DNA of 64,000 nucleotides, from contig CAKTOF010000003.1 of the NCBI GenBank assembly GCA_934589675.1, positions 1 through 64,000 on the forward strand, given 5' to 3'. This stretch comes from an uncultured Oscillospiraceae bacterium (lineage in GTDB: Bacteria; Bacillota; Clostridia; Oscillospirales; Oscillospiraceae). Shown one piece after another: positions 7,310 to 13,401 of the stretch. The position numbers were made by a program, and so were the translations under genes. The notes below the pieces were generated by a model. It saw only the letters and a list, made by a program, of their open reading frames with translations. It was not told the DNA's origin and searched no databases. How positions within the stretch are numbered: position 1 is the stretch's first letter; each line of letters starts with the position of its first letter.

Positions 7310-8742
7310 TGGCTTGGGAGATCGTCATCGGCCTTGAAACGCACGTCGAGCTGGCCACGAAGACGAAGATCTTCTGTTCGTGCACCACGCAGTTCGGCGG
7401 CGCGCCGAACACGCACTGCTGCCCGGTCTGCACCGGTATGCCCGGCTCACTGCCGGTCTTAAACCGCCAGGTCGTGGACTACGCCGTCCGCGCCGGCCTC
7501 GCCCTTGGCTGCGACATTACGCGCCACGCGCGCTTTGACCGCAAGAACTATTTCTATCCCGACCTGCCGAAGGCGTACCAGATCTCGCAGCTCTACGAGC
7601 CCATCTGCCGCAACGGCCGCGTGCCCATCGAGGTCGGAGAGCATGAAAAGGTCATCCGCATCCACGAGATCCACATGGAGGAGGATGCGGGCAAGCTCGT
7701 TCACGACGAGTGGACGGAGCAGACGCAGTGCGACTACAACCGCTGCGGCGTCCCGCTCATCGAGATCGTCACGGAGCCGGACTTCCGCTCAGCCGATGAG
7801 GTCATCGCGTACCTTGAAAAGCTCAAGAGCACGCTCGAATACCTCGGCGTGTCCGACTGCAAGATGCAGGAGGGCTCGCTGCGCTGCGACGTAAACCTGT
7901 CCGTCCGCCCCATGGGCTCAGACGAATTCGGCACGCGCACGGAGATGAAAAACCTCAACTCGTTCAAGTCCATCACCCGCGCCATCGCCTACGAGGCAGA
8001 CCGCCAGATCGAGCTGATCGAGGAGGGAAAGCGCGTCGTGCAGGAGACGCGCCGCTGGGACGACAACAAAGACCGCACGAGCGCCATGCGCTCGAAGGAA
8101 AACGCGCAGGATTACCGCTATTTCCCCGAACCGGACCTCGCGCCGATCGAGATTTCCGAGGACTGGCTGGAGTCCGTCCGCGCAAGCCTGCCGGAGATGG
8201 CGCGCGAGAAAAAGGCGCGCTATCAGGCCGAGTTCGGCCTGCCGGAGTACGACGCGGGCATCCTGACGGGCACGAAGGCGCTTGCCGACCTCTTTGAGCG
8301 CGCCAGCGCCCTGTGCGGCCGGCCGAAGGATGTGTCGAACTGGATCCTGGGCGACGTGCTCAAGGCCGTCAAGGACGCGGCCATCGAGCCGAAGGACATG
8401 GCGCTTACGCCGGAGAATCTGGCCGCCATCGTTGAAAAAGTCGCCTCCGGTGCTGTCAACCGCAAGGCCGGCCGCGAGATCCTCGCCGCCGCGTTCGCAT
8501 CTCCCATCGACGTTGACGCCTTCATCGCCGAGCACGGCCTCGAGCAGGTGAGCGACACCGGCCTCGTCGAGCAGACAGTCGACGCCGTCTTCGCCGCCAA
8601 CCCGCAGAGCCTTGCCGACTACAAGGCCGGCAAGACGAAGGCCGTCGGCTTCCTCGTCGGCCAGACCATGAAGCAGCTGCGCGGCAAGGCCGACCCGAAG
8701 CTCGTCAACGAGACCATCGCCGCAAAGCTCGCCGCACTGTGA
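7309..8742 (+). CDS. gatB: Asp-tRNA(Asn)/Glu-tRNA(Gln) amidotransferase subunit B
   Basis: A 477-aa protein with the GatB N-terminal signature (EIVIGLETHVELATKTKIFC), the zinc-type cysteines in FCSCTTQFG and HCCPVCTGMPG, the QDYRYFPEPDL motif of the kinase-like domain, and a C-terminal YqeY-like tail domain. It binds the misacylated tRNA, phosphorylates the side chain and transfers ammonia from GatA. Last gene of the T-box operon. Confidence 0.97.
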   Translation: MAWEIVIGLETHVELATKTKIFCSCTTQFGGAPNTHCCPVCTGMPGSLPVLNRQVVDYAVRAGLALGCDITRHARFDRKNYFYPDLPKAYQISQLYEPICRNGRVPIEVGEHEKVIRIHEIHMEEDAGKLVHDEWTEQTQCDYNRCGVPLIEIVTEPDFRSADEVIAYLEKLKSTLEYLGVSDCKMQEGSLRCDVNLSVRPMGSDEFGTRTEMKNLNSFKSITRAIAYEADRQIELIEEGKRVVQETRRWDDNKDRTSAMRSKENAQDYRYFPEPDLAPIEISEDWLESVRASLPEMAREKKARYQAEFGLPEYDAGILTGTKALADLFERASALCGRPKDVSNWILGDVLKAVKDAAIEPKDMALTPENLAAIVEKVASGAVNRKAGREILAAAFASPIDVDAFIAEHGLEQVSDTGLVEQTVDAVFAANPQSLADYKAGKTKAVGFLVGQTMKQLRGKADPKLVNETIAAKLAAL

Positions 8743-8758
8743 TTTTCAAGAAAACCAC

Positions 8759-8787
8759 TTGCAAATTCTCTTCCCATATGCTAATAT
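8759..8787 (+). promoter_or_regulatory. Promoter of tRNA-Pro(GGG)
   Basis: TTGCAA (8759-8764), a 17-base spacer and TAATAT (8782-8787) lie just after gatB and 33 bases before the tRNA. Confidence 0.6.
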
Positions 8788-8790
8788 AAC

Positions 8791-8816
8791 TGGGCTGGTG
8801 GAACTCCACCAGCCCA
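8791..8816 (+). terminator. 12-bp perfect hairpin between gatB and tRNA-Pro(GGG)
   Basis: TGGGCTGGTGGA pairs fully with TCCACCAGCCCA around two bases. No U-tract follows. It may end gatB transcription or be the 5' leader hairpin of the tRNA transcript, since it begins 4 bases after the tRNA -10 box. Confidence 0.6.
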
Positions 8817-8820
8817 ATAT

Positions 8821-8896
8821 CCGGGTGTGGCGCAGCTGGTAGCGCGCTTGACTGGGGGTCAAGAGGCCGCAAGTTCAAGTCTTGTCACTCGGACCA
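8821..8896 (+). tRNA. tRNA-Pro (anticodon GGG)
   Basis: A complete cloverleaf with encoded CCA. Acceptor CCGGGTG pairs with CACTCGG, the anticodon stem CTTGA/TCAAG encloses loop CTGGGGG, and the T loop is TTCAAGT. The anticodon GGG reads CCC/CCU proline codons. Confidence 0.96.
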
Positions 8897-8928
8897 TCGG
8901 AGTATCCTTCGGGATACTCCGATTTTTT
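8897..8928 (+). terminator. Terminator of tRNA-Pro(GGG)
   Basis: TCGGAGTATCC pairs with GGATACTCCGA and is followed by six T, starting directly after the tRNA CCA. Confidence 0.92.
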
Positions 8929-8934
8929 CTTTTC

Positions 8935-8963
8935 TTGATTAGTTGCCAATATTCGGCTATAAT
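8935..8963 (+). promoter_or_regulatory. Promoter of the AT-rich patch
   Basis: TTGATT (8935-8940), a 17-base spacer and TATAAT (8958-8963) stand 40 bases before the gene at 9003. Confidence 0.72.
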
Positions 8964-9002
8964 GTCTATTAAAGAGTACAGAAACGATAGGGGTGTACAT
9001 TT

Positions 9003-9584
9003 ATGGATATTATTGTTACTGCTTTATCTGTTGTCTTTTCTGGTGTTGTTGCAACTATGATCACTATTTTTTATCAAAAGTTTTCTGGTGAGCGAACTGC
9101 AAAACGTAAAATATTTGAAACAGCAGTTTCTTACAGATTTTTCATTTGCGAAGAAGAAAATGTTAAATTGCTTAACTCAATCGATGTAATTTTTCACAAA
9201 GATCGGAAAGTTAGGCAAGCTTGGAAGTCCTATATGGATGAGGCAGATAAGCCTTCTTCAAATCCACAACTACTTAATGATAAATACATAAAATTGCTTG
9301 AAGAAATGGCGCTTTCATGTGGATATAAAGATATACGGTGGGATGATCTCAAGCGCTATTACTATCCAATTGGCCTTTCTAATCGAAAAAACGATGATGA
9401 AGTTTTGAAAAAGCTGCAAATTAGGGCTGCAGAAAAAACTGCATCCGATACTGCTGACCAGCAAAATACTCCGCAAAATGAACAGTTCGCTCATCAAATG
9501 ATGCTTGAACTATTGCCAAGGCTAATTGAAAATCCAGATAGCTTTAACAGACTAATAGAACTTGCGGATAAAACAAAAAAGTAA
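9003..9584 (+). CDS. DUF6680-like membrane-anchored protein, AT-rich, probably acquired
   Basis: A 193-aa protein with one N-terminal membrane helix (about 2-22), then a soluble region with the pattern LLNSIDVIFHKDRKVRQAW that resembles DUF6680 proteins, then a hydrophilic linker and a C-terminal helical tail (LLPRLIENPDSFNRLI). Start ATG 9003 has ATAGGGGTG upstream. The gene is far richer in A+T and in AAA/AAT codons than its neighbours and lies right after a tRNA, which suggests transfer. Function unknown; the family match is from memory of the pattern. Confidence 0.65.
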   Translation: MDIIVTALSVVFSGVVATMITIFYQKFSGERTAKRKIFETAVSYRFFICEEENVKLLNSIDVIFHKDRKVRQAWKSYMDEADKPSSNPQLLNDKYIKLLEEMALSCGYKDIRWDDLKRYYYPIGLSNRKNDDEVLKKLQIRAAEKTASDTADQQNTPQNEQFAHQMMLELLPRLIENPDSFNRLIELADKTKK

Positions 9585-9640
9585 TTGTACAGAGCGAAAG
9601 TATCAGTTTCATGCCCAGAGTTTGGTATTTTCGAATGAAT

Positions 9641-9673
9641 ACCTCTTGCCGACTACCAGCAAACCGTTGATAT
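9641..9673 (+). repeat. Degenerate direct repeat, copy 1 (before the barstar gene)
   Basis: This 33-base segment matches 10094-10126 at 26 of 33 positions in the same orientation. Weaker similarity continues for about 35 more bases. The two copies flank the barstar gene. Nothing else is recognised in 9585-9740. Confidence 0.6.
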
Positions 9674-9740
9674 ATCTGTGTTTTTTGAGATCCTATGACC
9701 ATTATCTGACTTTTCACGAAATTCAAACTGGAGATTGAAC

Positions 9741-10067
9741 ATGAACGAGCGAATTGCGGACACACTTGATTTTACAGCCTGTAAATACATTCCCGAGCTG
9801 TACAAGGAAATGCGCGCAAAGATGGAATGGGACGATGATTTCGGAGAAAACTTGAGCGCGTTGTGGGATATTCTCACCGGAATGCCTTATAAGGGCGATG
9901 ATTTTACGATCATCCGTCCGGTCAGATTTGAAAATGTTCCCCATGGGCAAAATGACATCTTCACCGAATATGTGGACAAACTGTGCGCAATCTTCCAACG
10001 CGCACGGGATCGGTATGGGGATATTACGGCAACCATTCGTTATACTGACTCTGAGAAAAATAATTGA
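9741..10067 (+). CDS. Barstar-family protein without a visible barnase
   Basis: A 108-aa protein with the barstar pattern: LDFTACKYIPELYKEM, then DDDFGENLSALWDILTG, in which the acidic helix and NLxALWDxLTG are the ribonuclease-binding part. Barstars inhibit barnase-type ribonucleases or serve as immunity proteins to polymorphic toxins with such domains. ATG 9741 follows CTGGAGA; an in-frame TTG at 9735 is the alternative. No ribonuclease gene is adjacent, so it is an orphan antitoxin or immunity gene. It is flanked by degenerate direct repeats and lies in the AT-rich patch. Confidence 0.82.
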   Translation: MNERIADTLDFTACKYIPELYKEMRAKMEWDDDFGENLSALWDILTGMPYKGDDFTIIRPVRFENVPHGQNDIFTEYVDKLCAIFQRARDRYGDITATIRYTDSEKNN

Positions 10068-10093
10068 TCGAATTATTTAATTTAACGGATAAA

Positions 10094-10126
10094 AGCTCTT
10101 GCTGACTGCCTGTGAACCATTGATAT
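10094..10126 (+). repeat. Degenerate direct repeat, copy 2 (after the barstar gene)
   Basis: Second copy of the 33-base repeat at 9641. Nothing else is recognised between the barstar stop and the terminator at 10199. Confidence 0.6.
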
Positions 10127-10198
10127 GACAGAACTTTTCCAAGTCCTAATGTCATTTCTCGCACAATTTAACAGTGCGCGTCATTTGGCGCTGAAATC

Positions 10199-10239
10199 AA
10201 AAAAGCCGCTGCCCGGTTTGACCGGGCGGCGGCTTTTTT
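10199..10239. terminator. Bidirectional terminator
   Basis: A GC-rich hairpin, GCCGC-t-GCCCGGT / ACCGGGC-g-GCGGC, with A-run on the left and T-run on the right. It can stop transcription from the AT-rich patch and from the convergent regulator gene. Confidence 0.92.
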
Positions 10240-10262
10240 GCCAGCGGGCGCGGGCAGCGCTC

Positions 10263-10574
10263 TTATTTTTTGCTCAGACGCTCGATGAGCGCCAGCACAA
10301 GCGCGGCGTCTTCCCCATTGAGCGTGCGAAGACCCGCAAGGGCTTTGCATTCGAGCGCGGGCTGCGCGGAGCCCTCGTCGAAGAACTGCTGCGGCGTGAT
10401 CTCAAAATAGTCGCAGATCGCGAAAAACTCCCGGAACGGCGGCAGCGCCTTTCCGGAGGAGATGTTATAGACGTAGCCCCGGCTGTGGCCGAGGTCGTAG
10501 CTCATTTTATATTCCGAGACGCCTTTTTTCAGCCGCAGCTGCGTGATGCGTTCGCGCACGAATTCTTCCGTCAT
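10263..10574 (-). CDS. XRE-family HTH regulator divergent from the SipW operon
   Basis: A 103-aa protein with an N-terminal helix-turn-helix of the XRE/Cro type (about residues 5-65; RERITQLRLKKGVSEYKMS, then GYVYNISSGKALPPFREF) and a short C-terminal helical segment. A strong AGGAGGT lies before ATG 10574. It is transcribed away from the signal-peptidase operon and shares its control region, in which a palindrome is present. In Bacillus the XRE protein SinR represses tapA-sipW-tasA, so a regulatory link here is plausible but is inferred from position only. Confidence 0.85.
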   Translation of the reverse strand: MTEEFVRERITQLRLKKGVSEYKMSYDLGHSRGYVYNISSGKALPPFREFFAICDYFEITPQQFFDEGSAQPALECKALAGLRTLNGEDAALVLALIERLSKK

Positions 10575-10609
10575 GATGGCACCTCCTGCCTCTCACTATC
10601 ATATCCATT

Positions 10610-10628
10610 CGACGATTTCGTATAGTCG
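10610..10628. promoter_or_regulatory. Candidate operator between regulator and SipW operon
   Basis: CGACGAT-TTCGT-ATAGTCG is an imperfect inverted repeat (one mismatched pair between the 7-base half sites) in the shared upstream region of the divergent HTH gene and the SipW operon. It lies upstream of a possible minus-strand -10 (10603-10598, TATGAT). Confidence 0.4.
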
Positions 10629-10649
10629 TAAAATATTTGTCAAAAAGTA

Positions 10650-10678
10650 TTGAATAGCCTAAAAATATGTGTTATCAT
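10650..10678 (+). promoter_or_regulatory. Candidate promoter of the SipW surface operon
   Basis: TTGAAT (10650-10655), a 17-base spacer and TATCAT (10673-10678). An overlapping alternative uses TTGTCA at 10637 with a poorer -10. About 165 bases of leader follow before the first gene; an in-frame extension of that gene reaches 10667 but has no ribosome-binding site. Confidence 0.5.
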
Positions 10679-10843
10679 GATGGAAATAATCATAAATTAT
10701 TGGATGAAATTCCTGATTCGACAAAGATTAATGGACGCGAGTACAATAAATGGAAAAAGAAGGAGGCTGCGCGCTTGTTCGACGGCTTTTTTGACCGGGC
10801 GATGCTACCATTTCTTCAGACCGAGAGAGAAAGGGGTTTCCAC

Positions 10844-11410
10844 ATGAAAAAGGCGATCAGAATGATCTGGAACGCGGCCTCGTGGGCGCTCGTCGCGGCC
10901 ATTGCGGCGCTGGCGGTGCTGCTGGCGGGCGCGCGGCTTGTCGGCCTTCAGGTCTACAGCGTGCTCTCCGGCTCCATGGAGCCGGCGTACAGAACGGGCG
11001 CGATCGTCTATGTGAAGAAAATCGAACCTGAGGACATCGTGCCGGGGACGGTCATCACGTTTGCGCTCGACGAAAGCACTGCCGCGACGCACCGCGTCGT
11101 GGAGGTCGTGCCGGATGAGGCGGATCCGGACGTGCTGCGCTTTCGAACAAAGGGCGACGCGAATGACGCGGTCGACGGTGCGCTCGTGCATGAAAGCAAC
11201 GTCATCGGCACGCCGGTCTGGACGATCCCGTACCTCGGCTACGCGGCAGAATTTCTGCAAAAGCCGGCCGGGCGGGTGCTGACGGTCGGCATTGGTGCGC
11301 TGGCGGCGCTGAGCGTGCTGCTGCCGGAGCTCGTCTGCCGGCAAAAACAGGGAGGGAAACGCCGAAAGGCTCCCGATATTGAATCTCATCAAGGAGGAAC
11401 CGGAAGATGA
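10844..11410 (+). CDS. SipW-type (ER/archaeal-type) signal peptidase I
   Basis: A 188-aa membrane protein: N-terminal membrane helix (about 8-35), catalytic serine in VLSGSMEPAYRTG, and the later ATHRVVEV segment whose His replaces the Lys of ordinary bacterial type I peptidases. This is the signature of SipW-like enzymes. A C-terminal membrane segment ends in a basic tail. Start 10844 follows GAAAGGGG; longer in-frame forms lack a ribosome-binding site. The four SipW-type secreted proteins downstream are the expected clients. An ordinary LepB is encoded separately at 24415. The stop overlaps the next start by 4 bases. Confidence 0.9.
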   Translation: MKKAIRMIWNAASWALVAAIAALAVLLAGARLVGLQVYSVLSGSMEPAYRTGAIVYVKKIEPEDIVPGTVITFALDESTAATHRVVEVVPDEADPDVLRFRTKGDANDAVDGALVHESNVIGTPVWTIPYLGYAAEFLQKPAGRVLTVGIGALAALSVLLPELVCRQKQGGKRRKAPDIESHQGGTGR

Positions 11411-11961
11411 AAACTAAAACAGGCCGCAGGGCGATCATTGTAACGCTCTGCGCGCTGCTGCTCGTCGGTGCGTCGGTGCTGGGCACTGTGGCCTACCTGA
11501 CAGCGACGACGGCGGCAAGGGAAAACACGTTTACATACGGCGACATCGGCCTGACGCTCGACGAAACGACGGGCGCAAGCTACAAGATCGTCCCGGGCGT
11601 GGACATCGAAAAGGACCCGGCCGCTACGGTCGCGGCGGGCAGCGAGGATTGCTGGCTGTTCGTGAAGGTCGAGCAGACGGGCGAATTCCTGACGGGCGTC
11701 AGCTACGAGATCGACGACGGCTGGACGGCGCTGCCGGGCGAGGACGGCGTCTATTACCGTCAGGTCGACGAAGCGACGACCGAGCAGACGTTTTCCGTCC
11801 TCAAGGGCGACAAGATCACTGTGAGCACGGATATTACGAGTGCCCAGATCGCCGCGCTGACGGGCGACAACAAGACCCCGAAGCTCAAGTTCACAGCGTA
11901 TGCCGTGCAGCAGGCCGCGGTCGACACGGCGGCGGAGGCATGGGCCATCGTCAGGCCGTAA
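11407..11961 (+). CDS. SipW-dependent-type secreted protein 1 (camelysin/TasA-like)
   Basis: A 184-aa exported protein with the special signal peptide of SipW clients: basic start, hydrophobic core, then GTVAYLTATTAARENTFTYG, where cleavage precedes the T-A/T-N-TF region. The body is a beta-rich M73/camelysin-type domain (SEDCWLFVKVEQTG, then DGVYYRQV). The tail YAVQQAAVDTAAEAWAI is shared in outline with three other proteins of the locus. TasA-type relatives form extracellular fibres in Bacillus; fibre formation here is inference. The strong GGAGG lies inside the end of the peptidase gene. Confidence 0.82.
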   Translation: MKTKTGRRAIIVTLCALLLVGASVLGTVAYLTATTAARENTFTYGDIGLTLDETTGASYKIVPGVDIEKDPAATVAAGSEDCWLFVKVEQTGEFLTGVSYEIDDGWTALPGEDGVYYRQVDEATTEQTFSVLKGDKITVSTDITSAQIAALTGDNKTPKLKFTAYAVQQAAVDTAAEAWAIVRP

Positions 11962-11987
11962 TTTAATTTTGAGAGGACGATACATAC

Positions 11988-12746
11988 ATGAAACGGAACA
12001 TCATCATCAGCTGCCTGTGCCTTGCGCTGGCCGTCATGGCAGCGGCGGGCGCGTCGCTTGCGTACTTCACGGACACGAAGGCGGCGGAGAACACGTTCAC
12101 CGTCGGCGACGTGAAGATCGACCTGCTTGAGTCGGGCCTGCACCGCGAGAACGCGGGCTACGAGACCGGCGAAACGCCCGCTCCGAGCAACGCCGAGCTC
12201 TGGTCGGACGTCGAAAAGCTCGGCTCGGGCAGCGACAGCCCCTATCGGGCCGGTGACACATTTTACACCGACGACCAGATCAAGGCCGACGCCGCAGATT
12301 ACACCTGCGAGAACGTCCGTCTGAATCCCGGCCAGAGCTACCACAAGATGCCCTACGTTGTGAATACGGGCAAAAACGATGCGTATATCCGCATCCGCGT
12401 CATGCTCCCGGCGGCGCTTGACACGGCGGTGCTCAATTCCAGCATGTATACAACGACGGCTGTGCGCAGCGGCGAGTTCACGATGGCCTATGACGACTCC
12501 GGCGCGGTCGTGCGCGATGGCGTGGCCTACAACGTCTACACATTTACGCGCACAGCTGCGCTCAAGCCCGGCCAGATGACGTACTGGAACGTCTGGGGTA
12601 CGGTGCACATGGACGCGGACGTCACCGGCGAGGAGCTTTCCGACCTTCTGCCGGAAGGGACGTTCTCCGTGCTCGTCGAGGCAGATGCCATTCAGGCGGA
12701 CGGCTTTGCCGACGCGGCGGCGGCATGGGCCGCATTCGACGCTTGA
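11988..12746 (+). CDS. SipW-dependent-type secreted protein 2 (TasA-like, largest)
   Basis: A 252-aa exported protein. The signal peptide ends in the textbook SipW-client pattern ASLAYFTDTKAAENTFTVGD (about residues 23-42). A TasA-like domain follows, with the repeated theme LNPGQSYHKMPYVVNTGKND and IRIRVMLPAA, and the tail AIQADGFADAAAAWAAF. The length and the PYVVNTGKNDAYIRI segment fit the longer TasA-type subunits. GAGAGGA precedes the ATG, 26 bases after the previous gene. It is the best candidate for the main structural subunit, by length and pattern only. Confidence 0.83.
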   Translation: MKRNIIISCLCLALAVMAAAGASLAYFTDTKAAENTFTVGDVKIDLLESGLHRENAGYETGETPAPSNAELWSDVEKLGSGSDSPYRAGDTFYTDDQIKADAADYTCENVRLNPGQSYHKMPYVVNTGKNDAYIRIRVMLPAALDTAVLNSSMYTTTAVRSGEFTMAYDDSGAVVRDGVAYNVYTFTRTAALKPGQMTYWNVWGTVHMDADVTGEELSDLLPEGTFSVLVEADAIQADGFADAAAAWAAFDA

Positions 12747-12750
12747 TTGC

Positions 12751-12811
12751 CGGTCTGCACCTGCGGGTGCAGACCGCAGGGAAGGGCCCGCGCGGGCGGG
12801 TCTTTCCCTGC
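12751..12811 (+). repeat. Two adjacent strong hairpins inside the surface operon
   Basis: Hairpin 1 is CGGTCTGCAC/GTGCAGACCG (10 bp, 12751-12776). Hairpin 2 pairs GCAGGGAA with TTCCCTGC and CCCGC with GCGGG (12776-12811). No U-tract follows either. They fill the only sizeable gap between the early secreted-protein genes and may slow polymerase or shield the upstream mRNA. Confidence 0.65.
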
Positions 12812-12831
12812 GAGCGAGGGGAGGTAGGAAG

Positions 12832-13398
12832 ATGAGACGAAGAATTCTGCTTGCAGCGGCGCTGGCGCTGCTCGTTCTCAGCACCGCCGGAACGGCGGCG
12901 TATTTCAGCGCGGAGGCGCGTGCGGAGAATTTTATCACGAGCGGCAAGGTCGACATCGCACTGCGCGAGTGGGCCGACGAGGGGGAGACGCTGCCGTATG
13001 AGGACGTGTCCGGCGTCATGCCGGGAACGGCGGTCACAAAGATCGCCGTCGTGGAGAACACGGGCAGCGCGCCCGTCTGGGTGCGCGTGCGGCTGGAAAA
13101 AAGCGTCACGGGCGCGAACGGCGCGAAGCTGGACGCATCGGCCGTTGGGCTTGCGCTCGGGAACCGCGGCTGGACGGACGGGGATGACGGGTACTATTAC
13201 TATGACCGTCCGCTCGCACCCGGAGAGACGACGGAGCCGGTGCTGACGGGCGTGGAGTTTTCGCCGGAGATGGGCAATGCCTATCAGGGCGCGCGGGCGC
13301 AGGTCGACGTGCGCGCCTGTGCCGTGCAGACGGCGAACAACGGCGCGTCCGCGCGCGAGGCGGCCGGATGGCCGGCCGCCGAAGCAAAGGGGGAATGA
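12832..13398 (+). CDS. SipW-dependent-type secreted protein 3
   Basis: A 188-aa exported protein with signal peptide and SipW-like junction GTAAYFSAEARAENFITSG (about residues 20-38). It has a camelysin-like domain with VVENTGSAPVWVRVRLEKS, and DGYYYYDRPLAPGETTEPV, almost the same phrase as in protein 4 at 16857, so these two are close paralogues. The tail is CAVQTANNGASAREAAGW. A strong GGGGAGG lies before ATG 12832. The in-frame open region back to 12685 lies over the hairpins and is not used. Confidence 0.8.
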   Translation: MRRRILLAAALALLVLSTAGTAAYFSAEARAENFITSGKVDIALREWADEGETLPYEDVSGVMPGTAVTKIAVVENTGSAPVWVRVRLEKSVTGANGAKLDASAVGLALGNRGWTDGDDGYYYYDRPLAPGETTEPVLTGVEFSPEMGNAYQGARAQVDVRACAVQTANNGASAREAAGWPAAEAKGE

Positions 13399-13401
13399 CG
13401 G

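Noticed and set aside
8897..10199. Integrated element bounded by tRNA attachment sites
   Set aside because: No second copy of the tRNA 3' end and no integrase were found, so only composition and position suggest transfer.
10667..10843. In-frame 59-residue extension of the SipW-type peptidase
   Set aside because: It has no ribosome site, includes the proposed promoter -10 and would put charged residues before the membrane helix.
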